From positions 62,001 to 126,000 of the forward strand of contig CAJTCG010000010.1 in NCBI GenBank assembly GCA_910574635.1: a stretch of DNA of 64,000 bases. Reading direction: 5' to 3'. The position numbers and the translations under genes are program-made. The notes under the pieces are model-generated. The model saw only the letters and a list, made by a program, of their open reading frames with translations, had not been told where the DNA came from and searched no databases. Source of the stretch: Oscillospiraceae bacterium. GTDB taxonomy: Bacteria; Bacillota; Clostridia; Oscillospirales; Oscillospiraceae. Below, in pieces: positions 30,640 through 39,503 of this stretch (its first letter is position 1; each line of letters opens with the position of its first letter).

Positions 30640-31467
30640 TCAGTAGCTCAGGCCGGGGTTGAAGAAGCCCAGGAGGACGCCCACGAAGGCAACCGCTACC
30701 AGAATCAGCATGACCACCACGGGACTCAGCCGTTTCTTGCTGAGAAGATACCAGCAGATCAGCACGAAGACCGCGCTGAGAATGGAGGGATACACGTCGT
30801 TCAGGGTCTTTTGGAGGTCCACGATGACGCTTCCGTCGCTGCCCAGCATTTGGAAGGAGGTCGTGATGTTGATCCAGCTGGCCGTCACGCCGCCGATGAC
30901 CATGGTGCCCAGCATGATGATGGAATCCCGGATCGCGTTGGCTTTTTCTCCTACCAGAACCTCCACGGCCTTGCCGCCCAGCTCATAACCCTTGAAGTAC
31001 ATGAAGCGCATGATGAGGAACATGCCGATGTTCCACACCAGGATGTAGAAAATCGCGCCCAGGGGGGAGCCGCCGCCGGAGAGGCCCAGGGCAATGCCCA
31101 GCAGGATGGGGAGCAGGGTGCCGACCACCAGGGAATCGCCGATGCCCGCCAGGGGGCCCATAAGGCCCGCCCGGATGCCGTTTATGGTCTCGTCGTCCAC
31201 GGGCTCGCCGTTGGCCCGGGCTTCCTCCATACCGGCGGTGATGCCTACCACGATGGAGCCCACCTGGGGCTCGGTATTGAAGAAGGTGGAGTAGGTCAGG
31301 GTCTTTTCGGTCTGTTCCTCATTGGTGTCATAGAGCTCCTGGATGATGGGGAGCATGGCGCACATATAGCCGAAGGTCTGCATGTGCTCCTGAGAGAAGC
31401 AGGTCAGATGGCCGTAGAACCAGTTGCGGAACGATTTGTTCAGCGCCTTTTTCGAGAGCTTTTTCAT
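30640..31467 (-). CDS. PTS mannose/fructose/sorbose-family IID component
   Basis: The 275-residue membrane subunit carries the family marks LNKSFRNWFYGHLTCFSQEH, MQTFGYMCAMLPII, RAGLMGPLAGIGDSL and a hydrophobic C-terminal region. It forms the membrane channel with IIC, whose gene is 2 bp upstream. The substrate class (mannose, fructose, sorbose, N-acetyl amino sugars) cannot be fixed from this. Confidence 0.93.
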   Translation of the reverse strand: MKKLSKKALNKSFRNWFYGHLTCFSQEHMQTFGYMCAMLPIIQELYDTNEEQTEKTLTYSTFFNTEPQVGSIVVGITAGMEEARANGEPVDDETINGIRAGLMGPLAGIGDSLVVGTLLPILLGIALGLSGGGSPLGAIFYILVWNIGMFLIMRFMYFKGYELGGKAVEVLVGEKANAIRDSIIMLGTMVIGGVTASWINITTSFQMLGSDGSVIVDLQKTLNDVYPSILSAVFVLICWYLLSKKRLSPVVVMLILVAVAFVGVLLGFFNPGLSY

Positions 31468-31469
31468 GG

Positions 31470-32318
31470 TCAGATATCCTCCTCATCGTCGTCTCCCGCG
31501 CCAATCGCAGCCGTCGCGGCGGCGGGACGCAGGGCCAGGCACCGGATGTTGTAATTGATGATGGCAAAGAAGCCGCCGACAATGGCGCAGCCGATCAGGT
31601 TCAGGTGCATGCAGGCGCAGAGGGTGAAGCCGAAGAAGAAGGTCAGGAAGTCCACCGGCTTGGACACCACCTGCTTGAGGAGGATCGCCACGCCCACGGC
31701 GGGAAGCAGGGAGCCTACGGTGAACAGGGTCTTCATGGCAAGGCCGTCCATAGGCAGGTAATCCTTGATGAGCTGGACCATGTTGGAGCCGAAGTAGCAC
31801 ATGATGAAGGTGGGGATGAAGGAGCAGAGAATGTGGGAGATCCAGGGCAGGACCATGTCCACCAGATACAGCTTCTTCAGCTGGCCCTTCTTGACCCACT
31901 CCAGGCCCATGTGCTGCCAAATGAGGTTGATGGTGGCGGTGCCGTAGAAGAGGACTGTGCCCACGGTGCCGACGGTGGCTGCCATGGAAACCGCGAAGCC
32001 CTGGGCCTCGGCGGCGGCGGGGTCCAGCCCCACGGAGGAGACATACAGCATGGCTAGAGGGATGCCGATGTAAGAAATGGAACGAACGTCTGCGGACACG
32101 GTGCCGCCTGGGGTGACCAGGGCGATGTACACAATCTGTACTGCCGCGCCCAGCATGATGCCCATGGGGACGTTCCCCAGCACCAGGCCGCAGACCAGGC
32201 CGCCGATCAGAGGACGGCCTAACGTGTAGTTTCCGAAGGTGGTGCCGCCTAAGCCCGGCATGGAGGAGAGACACGCGCAGAGTCCCAGGATGGCGGCCTG
32301 CACAACATTGATTGTCAT
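31470..32318 (-). CDS. PTS mannose/fructose/sorbose-family IIC component
   Basis: The 282-residue polytopic protein has the IIC pattern: RPLIGGLVCGLVLGNVPMGI, LGAAVQIVYIALVTPGG and several membrane helices to about residue 260. The C-terminus is unusual for its acidic end (GDDDEEDI). It lies between IIB (84 bp upstream) and IID. Confidence 0.92.
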   Translation of the reverse strand: MTINVVQAAILGLCACLSSMPGLGGTTFGNYTLGRPLIGGLVCGLVLGNVPMGIMLGAAVQIVYIALVTPGGTVSADVRSISYIGIPLAMLYVSSVGLDPAAAEAQGFAVSMAATVGTVGTVLFYGTATINLIWQHMGLEWVKKGQLKKLYLVDMVLPWISHILCSFIPTFIMCYFGSNMVQLIKDYLPMDGLAMKTLFTVGSLLPAVGVAILLKQVVSKPVDFLTFFFGFTLCACMHLNLIGCAIVGGFFAIINYNIRCLALRPAAATAAIGAGDDDEEDI

Positions 32319-32402
32319 AACAAGTATTCCTTTCTTGTTTTATTTGGGAGGACCTGCCGCTGATTCAGGAGAGATGAATACCTGGCGGCAGGAGGCGAGC
32401 AA

Positions 32403-32894
32403 TCAATTGAAGCCGAACTGGCCCCGGAACTTCTTCCAATTGCCGATGGCGGCCTCTTTGATGAGGGCGAACTCAATATTGTATCCCGCCGCCATGAGCT
32501 TTTCGAAGGCTTCGGCCTCCTCCTGGGTGATGGACTGGTTGTTTCCCAGCTTCACCGCGCCGGGGCGGTCATTGCAGGGACCCACGCAGATTTCCCTGGT
32601 GCCGGGGTCGAAGGGCTGGTCCAGCAGGACCTTGGCCATGTCCACGGGATTCTTGGCAATGAGGAAATACTGATCCTGGCTGGCCAGGACCTTTTCCTTT
32701 TTGGCCTGCCAGTCCGCCAGGGTCCAGACGAAGGTCTTCTTGTCGCTGGCGTTTTTGTAGGCGGCCTTCAGAACCGGGGTACTGGCAGCCTTGTCGTTGA
32801 CGGCGATTAGGCCGGTGCAGGGGTACTCCAGGGACCAGCGGGTGCAGGTCTGGCCGTGGATCATGCGGTCGTCAATGCGAATGAAGCTGATCAT
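32403..32894 (-). CDS. PTS mannose/fructose/sorbose-family IIB component
   Basis: The 163-residue cytoplasmic phosphotransfer protein begins MISFIRIDDRMIHGQ, with the phosphorylated histidine in D-D-R-M-I-H-G-Q. It receives phosphate from IIA and passes it to the sugar. It is separated from IIA by 20 bp. Confidence 0.93.
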   Translation of the reverse strand: MISFIRIDDRMIHGQTCTRWSLEYPCTGLIAVNDKAASTPVLKAAYKNASDKKTFVWTLADWQAKKEKVLASQDQYFLIAKNPVDMAKVLLDQPFDPGTREICVGPCNDRPGAVKLGNNQSITQEEAEAFEKLMAAGYNIEFALIKEAAIGNWKKFRGQFGFN

Positions 32895-32914
32895 AAATTC
32901 TTCCTCCTAAAAAT

Positions 32915-33340
32915 TTAAATGTCGTCGTCAGAGTCCGCGTTGGTTTCGGTCCGGAACAGCTTCACTTCCTCCACGGCGCAGGACCTCATGGCCTCCACCG
33001 TCTCGTCCAGGAGGCCGTCCTCCCCCTCGACAGCCGTCACCGCCATGGGAAGGTTCATGCCGCCCACTGCCCGAACGTTGTCCAGGCCCGGCCCTTCTGA
33101 CAAAGCTGCCATGGTGGTGGTCAGGGGGGACCCATTCACCAGGTCTGCCATGACGATGACCTCATCCTCCGCCGTAATGGGGGCGATGACCTGCCGGACC
33201 TGCTCCTGGAAGGCGGGAAGCGCCATGCCGTCCCGGAAGGAAACCTGGAGCACGTCCTCCCGCTTCCCCACCAGCATTCCCAGGGCCTCCGCCATTCCCG
33301 CGGCGAAGCCGCCGTGGCTGACAATCAGATGATACCGCAT
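32915..33340 (-). CDS. PTS mannose/fructose-family IIA component
   Basis: The 141-residue protein starts MRYHLIVSHGGFAAGM; His9 in VSHGG is the phosphorylation site. It also shows VMADLVNGSPLTT typical of the EIIA-man fold and ends with an acidic tail (DSDDDI). ATG 33340 is preferred over ATG 33349, which lies directly on the AAGGAA site. It is first in the IIA-IIB-IIC-IID-small protein-HPr operon. No clear promoter or sigma-54 element was found in 33361-33525. Confidence 0.9.
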   Translation of the reverse strand: MRYHLIVSHGGFAAGMAEALGMLVGKREDVLQVSFRDGMALPAFQEQVRQVIAPITAEDEVIVMADLVNGSPLTTTMAALSEGPGLDNVRAVGGMNLPMAVTAVEGEDGLLDETVEAMRSCAVEEVKLFRTETNADSDDDI

Positions 33341-33521
33341 ACGCTCCATTTCCTTTCTGTCGTGTCGTTCAGGATAGTTACATCTTAACGAAAAAAATCC
33401 CCCCGCGCACCTGAGTTTTGTCACAACTTACGGGTGACATTTGTCATGAATTCACGGTTTGTTCAAACACGGCTGACAGTTTCTGAAAACCCGGCCCCGG
33501 TTTTTTGGCGAAAACGGACAA

Positions 33522-33567
33522 AGAAAAAGCCTGTTCAAAACCGGTGTTCCGGTTTCGAACAGGCTTT
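33522..33567 (-). terminator. Terminator of the solute-binding/two-component operon
   Basis: AAAGCCTGTTC and GAACAGGCTTT pair, with an inner AAACCGG/CCGGTTT stem; on the minus strand it ends in TTTTTCTTTG. It follows the stop at 33589 by about 20 bases. Confidence 0.85.
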
Positions 33568-33588
33568 CGCCTCCCGTGATGAGGATTG

Positions 33589-34842
33589 TCACTGATTCAG
33601 AAAGACGTTGATCTCCCGCTGGGCGATCAGCATCCGCTGCTCCTGGTCCCCGGCCTCCGCCACGGCGCTCTCCGCCATCATCATGGCTTGGTCGCTGCGC
33701 TCGAAGCGGGGAGCCGTCACGGCGGTGCTCATGATTTCCCGGATAAGCTCCGCCGGGAAGCTGCCGGGCAGGTCCAAGTCCCTGGCGTTTTCCGCCACCC
33801 GCCGCACGGGGGAGATGCCATGGGAATAAGCATACAACTCGCTCTGTACGGCATCGTCCGCAGACAGCAGTCTTGCCAATTCCCAGGCCAGCTCCCGATG
33901 CCCGCTCCGGGCACTGATGCCCAGGAGCATGGTGCGGAGTTCGGAAACATTGTCCCCGTCGGGCCCGGCGGGCATGCACACGCAGTCCCACTCAAAGCCG
34001 GAGTATTTCCGCACCCGCCAGGGGTAGGGCTGATAGGCCCGATACTCGGAGAACAGGAAAGGCCGGAAGGCCACCCGGCCCAAATCGAAGTCCCGGGCCG
34101 TGACGGTGTAGCCCCCGTTCAGGTCCGTGAGGCTCTTGGCAAACCGCACTGCCGCCTGGACCCGCTCGTCCGCCAGACAGCAGGCCGTCCCGTCCTCGGA
34201 AAAGAGGCTGGCCCCGTTGGCGTAGAGGGCATTCTGCCAGGTGTAGTCGTAGACGCCGAAGGTCCGGCTGTCCAGGTCCGTCACCCGGGCGCAGATGTCA
34301 TAAAAATCCTCCCAGGTCCAACGGTTGTCCGGCAGGGGAATCCCCCGGCTCTCCAGCAGGGTCTTGTTGACAAACATGATGGTGGGGACGCTCTCCTGGG
34401 GCAGGGCGTACTGCTTCCCCCCCAGCCGCCCGGCCCGGAGGCAGGGCTCGTAGTAAGCGCCGGCGTCAAACTCCGCGTCGGAGGCCATGAAGCCGTCTAG
34501 CTCCGCCAGGGCCCCGGAGGAGGCCAGGAGGTTGAAGTCCTCCGGCAAAATAAAGCAGAGGTCCGGCTCTGTCCCCTTCAAAATCCGCCCCGCCAGCCAC
34601 TCGCTGTAATCGTCCGTGGGGATACCGCTGACGTACTCCACCCGGACGCCGGGGCGGCGCTCCTGAAACAGGGCGATGGCGTCGTCCAGAATCTGATAGC
34701 AGTCCCCGTTGGGGGTCTGCCAGTAGCTTCCGGCGTAAACGCCCACGGTCAGCACCGACTCCCGCCGGGCCTCCAGCCCCCAGAGCAGCCCCCCAGCCAG
34801 CAGAACGGCGGCCAAGGCCGCGATTCCCAGGCGGCGCTTCAT
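33589..34842 (-). CDS. Membrane-anchored extracellular solute-binding protein (family 1)
   Basis: A 417-residue ABC-type binding protein (cluster for sugars). The N-terminus RRLGIAALAAVLLAGGLLWG is a signal-anchor without a lipobox cysteine. Family marks: DDAIALFQERRPGVRVEYVS, GTEPDLCFIL, VPTIMFVNKTLLESRGIPLP and WTWEDFYDI. The start overlaps the response-regulator stop (ATGA), so it is translated with the two-component system. No permease or ATPase gene is near, so a sensing role is more likely than transport. Confidence 0.85.
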   Translation of the reverse strand: MKRRLGIAALAAVLLAGGLLWGLEARRESVLTVGVYAGSYWQTPNGDCYQILDDAIALFQERRPGVRVEYVSGIPTDDYSEWLAGRILKGTEPDLCFILPEDFNLLASSGALAELDGFMASDAEFDAGAYYEPCLRAGRLGGKQYALPQESVPTIMFVNKTLLESRGIPLPDNRWTWEDFYDICARVTDLDSRTFGVYDYTWQNALYANGASLFSEDGTACCLADERVQAAVRFAKSLTDLNGGYTVTARDFDLGRVAFRPFLFSEYRAYQPYPWRVRKYSGFEWDCVCMPAGPDGDNVSELRTMLLGISARSGHRELAWELARLLSADDAVQSELYAYSHGISPVRRVAENARDLDLPGSFPAELIREIMSTAVTAPRFERSDQAMMMAESAVAEAGDQEQRMLIAQREINVFLNQ

Positions 34843-35510
34843 GGGAACATCCCCTGATTCACCGCGCCGGTCTGCACGGCCCAAATGGCCAGCTGGGTCC
34901 GGTCCCGGAGGTCCAGCTTGCCGAGGATGCCGCTGATGGTGTTGCGGACCGTACCCTCGGAGAGGCATAGCTCCCCGGCAATTTCCTTATTAGACAGCCC
35001 CCGGCCCACGGTTCGGATCACCTGCCATTCGCTCTTGCTCAGCTCCGCCTCGCCCTGCTGGTCCACCTGGAGAGTCGCGGCCCCCCTCGCCATGCTGGAG
35101 AACTGCTGGATGGCCTTGCTGGCGATCTCCGGGTTCAGCATAGCCCCGCCCTCGTGGACGATCTGGATGGCCCTGGACAGTTCGGAGACGCTGCTCCCCT
35201 TGAGAAGATATCCGCTGGCCCCGTTTTTCAAAGCCCCGAAAACATACTCATCGTCGTCAAAGGTGGTCAGCACCACGATCTTCGTGCTGTGCCAGCGTTC
35301 TTTAAACAGCCGGGTGCCCTCCACCCCATCCATGCCGGGCATCCGGATATCCATCAGCACCACGTCTGGGCGGCAGGCGGCAGCGCTTTTCAGTGCCTCC
35401 TGGACGCCGGAAGCCGCGCCCACCACCTCAATGCCAGGGCTGACGCTGAGAACCACCTTCAAACTCTCCCGGAACAGCTCCTGGTCGTCTACAATCAAGA
35501 CTCGGGTCAT
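34839..35510 (-). CDS. NarL/FixJ-family response regulator
   Basis: A 223-residue regulator: receiver domain from VLIVDDQELFRES with the phospho-aspartate in VVLMDIRMPGMDG (near residue 54) and the lysine in NGASGYLLKGSS, then a LuxR-type HTH, VGRGLSNKEIAGELCLSEGT. It overlaps the histidine kinase gene by 4 bp and the binding-protein gene by 4 bp, giving a fully coupled unit. Confidence 0.93.
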   Translation of the reverse strand: MTRVLIVDDQELFRESLKVVLSVSPGIEVVGAASGVQEALKSAAACRPDVVLMDIRMPGMDGVEGTRLFKERWHSTKIVVLTTFDDDEYVFGALKNGASGYLLKGSSVSELSRAIQIVHEGGAMLNPEIASKAIQQFSSMARGAATLQVDQQGEAELSKSEWQVIRTVGRGLSNKEIAGELCLSEGTVRNTISGILGKLDLRDRTQLAIWAVQTGAVNQGMFP

Positions 35511-36838
35511 GCTTCCTCCTCCTTCTCCCGGATGGGCAGGCTCACCAGAATGTAAAAGCCCCGCTCTCCGTCCTCTTCCAGAGTTTCCCGGTTCCCAAAG
35601 GTCAGGGAGCCCCCCAGCAGCTCCAGCCGCTCCCGCATGTGCCGCAGGCCAAAGCCTTCCTTGACATCTTCTCCGCCGCCCAGGCCGTTGTCCCGTACGT
35701 CGATAGTCAGGAGGTTGTCCCGCCGGGTCAGGAAAATGTGTATCTCCGTGGCGTGGCCGTGCCGCACCGCGTTGGTCATGCTCTCCTGCACCACCCGGTA
35801 CAGCGTGTCCTCCTCGTCCTGGGCAAAAACCAGAGGCCCGGCCTGTTGGTCATAGAAGACCTCCGCCGAAGTCGTCGCCTTGAAGTTGGAGATCATCGTC
35901 TCCAGCGCCTCCTCCAGAGTGGTGTTCTCCAGGGCGTCGGGCCGCAGGGCCTTGATGGAGCGGCGCACATCGTTGAGCCCGTCCCGGGCCGCCTGGGCCA
36001 CCACTTGAATGCGTTTTTTCGCCTCCTCCGGCGCGGCGTCAAAGAGGGCCAGTCCCGCGTCGGAGCCCATGATGATGCCCGTCAGGGTGTGGCCCAGGGT
36101 ATCGTGAATCTCCCGGGCCAGGCGGTTTCGCTCCCGGACCTCGGCCATGCGCTCCAGCTCAAAGGCGTAGTCCCGGAGGCGCTCATTGGCCTGGTTGAGC
36201 TGTTTGTTGAGCTTCCGGATGCGGCTGTTCTCCGCCTTCTGACCCGTAAACAGCAGAATCATAGACAGGACGAACAGCAGCACGTTCAAGCAGATCAACA
36301 GACTTTCCGTCCCGGCGAAGAAGCTCCGGACCGTCTGGTTATAGTAGTCCAGATAGGCGCTGAACGGAATGCGCCCCGTCAAGGGGTACAAGATCTCGTA
36401 GCGCCCGAAGGAGAACAGCAGAATCAGCGCCGCCGTGAAGCAGATGCGGTAAAAGCTGTTGCGGACATAGTGGACCAGGTCCGCCAGCACCAGCAGCGCC
36501 GCGCCGCTATAGTAAAATTCCAGTGAAGCGGTAACGCCCAGGCACAGCAGAATCTCCACCAAGCACACCAGCAGCCGAGCCTCAAACCGCTCAATGCCCC
36601 AGCGGTTTTTCCCGAAGCTGACGGCGCACAGCAGCAGGTACTGCCCCAGAGCCCACAAAGGCATCCGCCAGGGCGGCGGAGGGATCTGCCCGGCGGAGGA
36701 CAGGAAGCTGTAAGCACCGAAGGAATCACAAACCCGCAGCGTCGTGGTCAGGCAGAGCAGGGAATAGAACACGATAATCGCCAGGTTCAAGACGAACATC
36801 AGCCGGGAGAGGCTGGATAAGGTCTTTTCGTTATCCAT
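35507..36838 (-). CDS. Sensor histidine kinase, NarL-type (HisKA_3)
   Basis: A 443-residue kinase. About six hydrophobic segments fill residues 1-205, then a coiled region with NSRIRKLNKQLNQANERLRD, the phospho-site MAEVRERNRLAREIHDTLGH, and a HATPase domain with NAVRHGHATEI and VRDNGLGGG. There is no large extracellular domain, so ligand sensing probably needs a partner such as the two membrane-anchored binding proteins in the operon. Its ATG overlaps the stop of the upstream gene (TGATG). Confidence 0.92.
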   Translation of the reverse strand: MDNEKTLSSLSRLMFVLNLAIIVFYSLLCLTTTLRVCDSFGAYSFLSSAGQIPPPPWRMPLWALGQYLLLCAVSFGKNRWGIERFEARLLVCLVEILLCLGVTASLEFYYSGAALLVLADLVHYVRNSFYRICFTAALILLFSFGRYEILYPLTGRIPFSAYLDYYNQTVRSFFAGTESLLICLNVLLFVLSMILLFTGQKAENSRIRKLNKQLNQANERLRDYAFELERMAEVRERNRLAREIHDTLGHTLTGIIMGSDAGLALFDAAPEEAKKRIQVVAQAARDGLNDVRRSIKALRPDALENTTLEEALETMISNFKATTSAEVFYDQQAGPLVFAQDEEDTLYRVVQESMTNAVRHGHATEIHIFLTRRDNLLTIDVRDNGLGGGEDVKEGFGLRHMRERLELLGGSLTFGNRETLEEDGERGFYILVSLPIREKEEEA

Positions 36839-37815
36839 CACTGCCACCCGTCCGTTCCATAGCGCTGTACGTTGTCCCTCGTCAGCAGTTCCACTGGCAC
36901 AATGATTTCCCGACGGTCACAGCCGCCCTCCAGGGCCCGGCAGCCCTGGGCTGCCGCCTCTCTGGCGATACGGGCGGGAAACTGGGCGCAGGTGCCGGTC
37001 ATGAGCCCGTCGCTGACCAGAGCCTTGGCCTCCGGGGAGCCGTCCACACTGTAAATGAGGAACCGCCCGCTGAGCCCCGCCCCTTCGATGGCGGCAAGCC
37101 CGCCGAAGGCGCTGGGGTCATTGAGGGCCATAAGCACGTCCGCTTCCGGGGCCTGGCGGAGAAGCTCCTCCATCACCGGCATGGCGTTTTCGATCTGCCC
37201 GTCGGACTCGCCGGAGGCCAGAATGATAAATCCCTCATGTCCCGCAATGGCATCCCGGAAGCCCTGGATGCGCTCCACGCCGGAGCTGGCGGAGATATGC
37301 TCCAGCAGTATGATCTTAGCCTCGTCCCGGACGGACATCAGGTGCTCCGCACACAAAACGCCCGCCTGATAGTTGTCCGAGAGAATGGAGCAAGCGGCCA
37401 GTTCCGTATCCCGCACCGGCGCGTCCACCACGATCACCGGCACCCCGGCTTCCGCAGCGGCCTCCAGCCCCGTCCGGGCAGTGTCCCACTCTACGGGAGT
37501 CAGAAAGATCACCTGGGCTCCCGCGCTGATGAGCTCCTCAATCTCTTCATTCTGGCGACCCTGGTCCATGGCGGCGTCCCGTGTCAGAAGAATGTCCCCG
37601 TTGGCCTCGATCTCCGAGCGCAGACAGTTGTCCAGGACTTGGTAATAGGGGTTGTTCATGGTCATATAGGTGGCGCCGAATACCCGCCGGTCCCCCGTCT
37701 GCCGGGCGGAGATATCGCCGGGGTAAAGGAGCAGGACATAGAGGACCACCGCCGTCAGCGCCAAAATTAAAAGCATACCGGCGGCTTCCAGCAGCCGTTT
37801 TGAACGGTCGGGCAT
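36838..37815 (-). CDS. Membrane-anchored periplasmic-binding-protein-like sugar sensor
   Basis: A 325-residue protein of the ribose/galactose-binding (Peripla_BP_4) type. One membrane helix (about residues 8-30, AAGMLLILALTAVVLYVLLL) lacks a lipobox, leaving the domain outside. Marks include YMTMNNPYYQVLDNCLRSEI, GAQVIFLTPVEWDTA, SDNYQAGVLCAEHL and ALNDPSAFGG. ATG 37815 is preferred over GTG 37824. It is first in the operon with kinase, regulator and a second binding protein, like XylFII-LytS type sensing units. Confidence 0.85.
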   Translation of the reverse strand: MPDRSKRLLEAAGMLLILALTAVVLYVLLLYPGDISARQTGDRRVFGATYMTMNNPYYQVLDNCLRSEIEANGDILLTRDAAMDQGRQNEEIEELISAGAQVIFLTPVEWDTARTGLEAAAEAGVPVIVVDAPVRDTELAACSILSDNYQAGVLCAEHLMSVRDEAKIILLEHISASSGVERIQGFRDAIAGHEGFIILASGESDGQIENAMPVMEELLRQAPEADVLMALNDPSAFGGLAAIEGAGLSGRFLIYSVDGSPEAKALVSDGLMTGTCAQFPARIAREAAAQGCRALEGGCDRREIIVPVELLTRDNVQRYGTDGWQ

Positions 37816-37857
37816 GGCAGACACCCCTCTCTTCGCTCTATATGAGCCTATCCGCTT

Positions 37858-37886
37858 ATTATATCATGCGCTTTGCCCCCGTTCAA
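37858..37886 (-). promoter_or_regulatory. Promoter of the binding-protein/two-component operon
   Basis: On the minus strand TTGAAC (37886-37881) and a perfect TATAAT (37863-37858) are separated by 17 bp, about 43 bp before the first start codon. Confidence 0.8.
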
Positions 37887-38008
37887 TCGCTACTCAAGCT
37901 GCATTAAAAACAATTCCTCTCGCAAGGTCAATAAGTTTTTGGTCATTATATCCATTTTTGTATGAGTAAATAGGACAAATTTTTACATTGACGGGAGGAG
38001 GCGCAGAC

Positions 38009-38300
38009 ATGGCGGCAAAATACCAGCTTCTGGCAGACAAGCTCCGGGAGGAGCTGGCCCGGAACAGCGGGCGGCCCGGATATAAGCTGCCAACAGAGCA
38101 GGATCTGAGCCGCCAGTACCATCTGAGCCGCCAGACCGTCCGCCACGCCCTGTCCCTCCTGGAAGAGGAGGGGCTGATCCAACGGCGGCAGGGCAGCAGC
38201 TCCTATGCTGCCGGCCTCCTTCCCGGGGCGGCGCCCCGGCAGATTGCCGTGGTAACCTTCTTCCTGGACGATTACATATTCCCCGCCATTCTCCACGACG
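38009..38300 (+). pseudogene. Truncated GntR/LacI-hybrid (AraR-like) repressor
   Basis: ATG 38009 follows GGGAGGAGG by seven bases. The first 70 residues are a GntR winged helix (YKLPTEQDLSRQYHLSRQTV, then RHALSLLEEEGLIQRRQGSS), followed by RQIAVVTFFLDDYIFPAIL, the start of the LacI-type ligand domain of AraR-like repressors. At about 38296-38303 this ends, and the remaining codons are the reverse complement of a histidine-kinase gene. The ligand domain is lost. The open frame runs on to 38524 only by chance. Confidence 0.75.
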
Positions 38301-38473
38301 CCTCCGATGATGTCCTCCGCCCGGCGGCTCAGGTCCACCACCGGCTGGGCCACGGAGCGGCTCAGCCGGACGCTGTAGCGGACCAGCAGCGCGATCAATA
38401 CGGTGGACAGGAGCAGCACCAGCAGAATTTCCGCCGCCATGAAGCCGCAGGACACCACCGCCATGCGGCGCAT
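38296..38473 (-). pseudogene. Histidine kinase fragment: membrane helix and HAMP start (YesM-like)
   Basis: The minus strand encodes AAEILLVLLLSTVLIALLVR followed by YSVRLSRSVAQPVVDLSRRA and EDIIGG, that is, a membrane helix and the first part of a HAMP domain. Kinase and sensor domains are absent and the frame runs into the reverse of the GntR-type gene. Confidence 0.6.
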
Positions 38474-38499
38474 CCAGCGCTGGATGGAATCCGGGCGGC

Positions 38500-39263
38500 T
38501 TATGAGCGCTTTCCTCCCCAGTAATCCCGGGGCGTGCAGCCCTGGGTCTTTTTAAACAGGAAGCTGAAATAATGGGGGCCCTTATATCCCACTGCCGCCG
38601 ACACGTTCCTCCCCCCAGGTCCAGGCAGGTCAGGGGTGCGAAAGCCTCTTGCCGTCCCACGACCAAAGAGGCGGCGAAGCGGTCCGCTGTAAAACGGACG
38701 GAAAGCATGAGGTACTGGCAAAACGGTTTGGCCTCCAAGGCCTCTTCCACGCCGTGGATGTATTCGTCCGTGAAACTGGGAATTTCCTGGACGTTGGCGC
38801 TTTGCATCACGCCCAAAAGGATGGCCAGCTCCTCCATTCGGGCGGTCTCGCCCTTGAGGAGCACAGCATAGGTGGTCGGGTTCCAGCGCAGGAGGATGCA
38901 TTCCGGGTATTTCAGAAAATGCTCCAGCAGGGCTTTTTTCGTGATGGGCTTTAAAAGGTACTGGTCCACACCGATGCTGATGGCCTGCCGGGCATACTCA
39001 AAGTCGTCGTAGCCGGAGATGATGATGATTTTCATCTCCGGAAATTCTCGCCGGACCAGCTCGCTGAGGGCCAGGCCATCCATAAAGGGCATGCGGATGT
39101 CCGTGATGAGCACGTCCGGTTTCAGCTGGCGGATAAGGGGCAGGGCCATCTCCCCGTCCCCGGCCTCCCCGGCGAAGGTATAGCCACATTGGGCCCAGGG
39201 CACCGTGTCCCGCAGGGTTTCCCGGATGATGCTCTCGTCCTCTGCTAAAAATACGCGCAGCAT
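38500..39263 (-). pseudogene. YesN-like response regulator (receiver + AraC HTH), disrupted
   Basis: From ATG 39263 an intact receiver is read (MLRVFLAEDESIIRETL, phospho-Asp in DVLITDIRMPFMDG, Lys in QYLLKPITKKALLE). Behind it the linker is shortened and near 38600 the frame changes: the AraC tail NVSAAVGYKGPHYFSFLFKK, TQGCTPRDYWGGKRS is found in another frame ending at 38500. Most of the first HTH helix pair is missing. It cannot make a working DNA-binding protein. Confidence 0.75.
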
Positions 39264-39424
39264 GATGATCCCCCTCCGCATCGCCGCTCGGTGCGCTCCG
39301 GCTGTTTTATTTAGGATACCATATTCTGCCGTGGAATTCTACAAAAGATTTTTAAGGGGAATTGGCGCCGCCGCAAAGGCCGCGGTGGGTTCTCTGCTCC
39401 GGGGAAATTTTTTTGGGAAAAAGA

Positions 39425-39465
39425 TTGTTAAAAAAATTGACAAGTTACCAATTATGAGCTAAACT
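39425..39465 (+). promoter_or_regulatory. rex promoter with possible Rex operator
   Basis: TTGACA (39437-39442) and TAAACT (39460-39465) are 17 bp apart. TTGTTAA-N5-TTGACAA (39425-39443) overlaps the -35 box and resembles the clostridial Rex site TTGTTAA-N4-TTAACAA with one mismatch and one extra spacer base, suggesting autoregulation. Confidence 0.6.
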
Positions 39466-39503
39466 ATAACTGTTATGACAAATTCTGATTGGGAGTGAGG
39501 GCT

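Noticed and set aside
33361-33525. Sigma-54 promoter for the mannose-type PTS (as in LevR systems)
   Set aside because: No TGG-N9/10-TTGC pattern found on the minus strand in the upstream region, and no LevR-type gene is adjacent.
37988-38524. 178-residue intact GntR regulator
   Set aside because: Only the first 95 or so residues match the family; the rest is the reverse complement of a kinase/HAMP region, so it is a chimeric relic.
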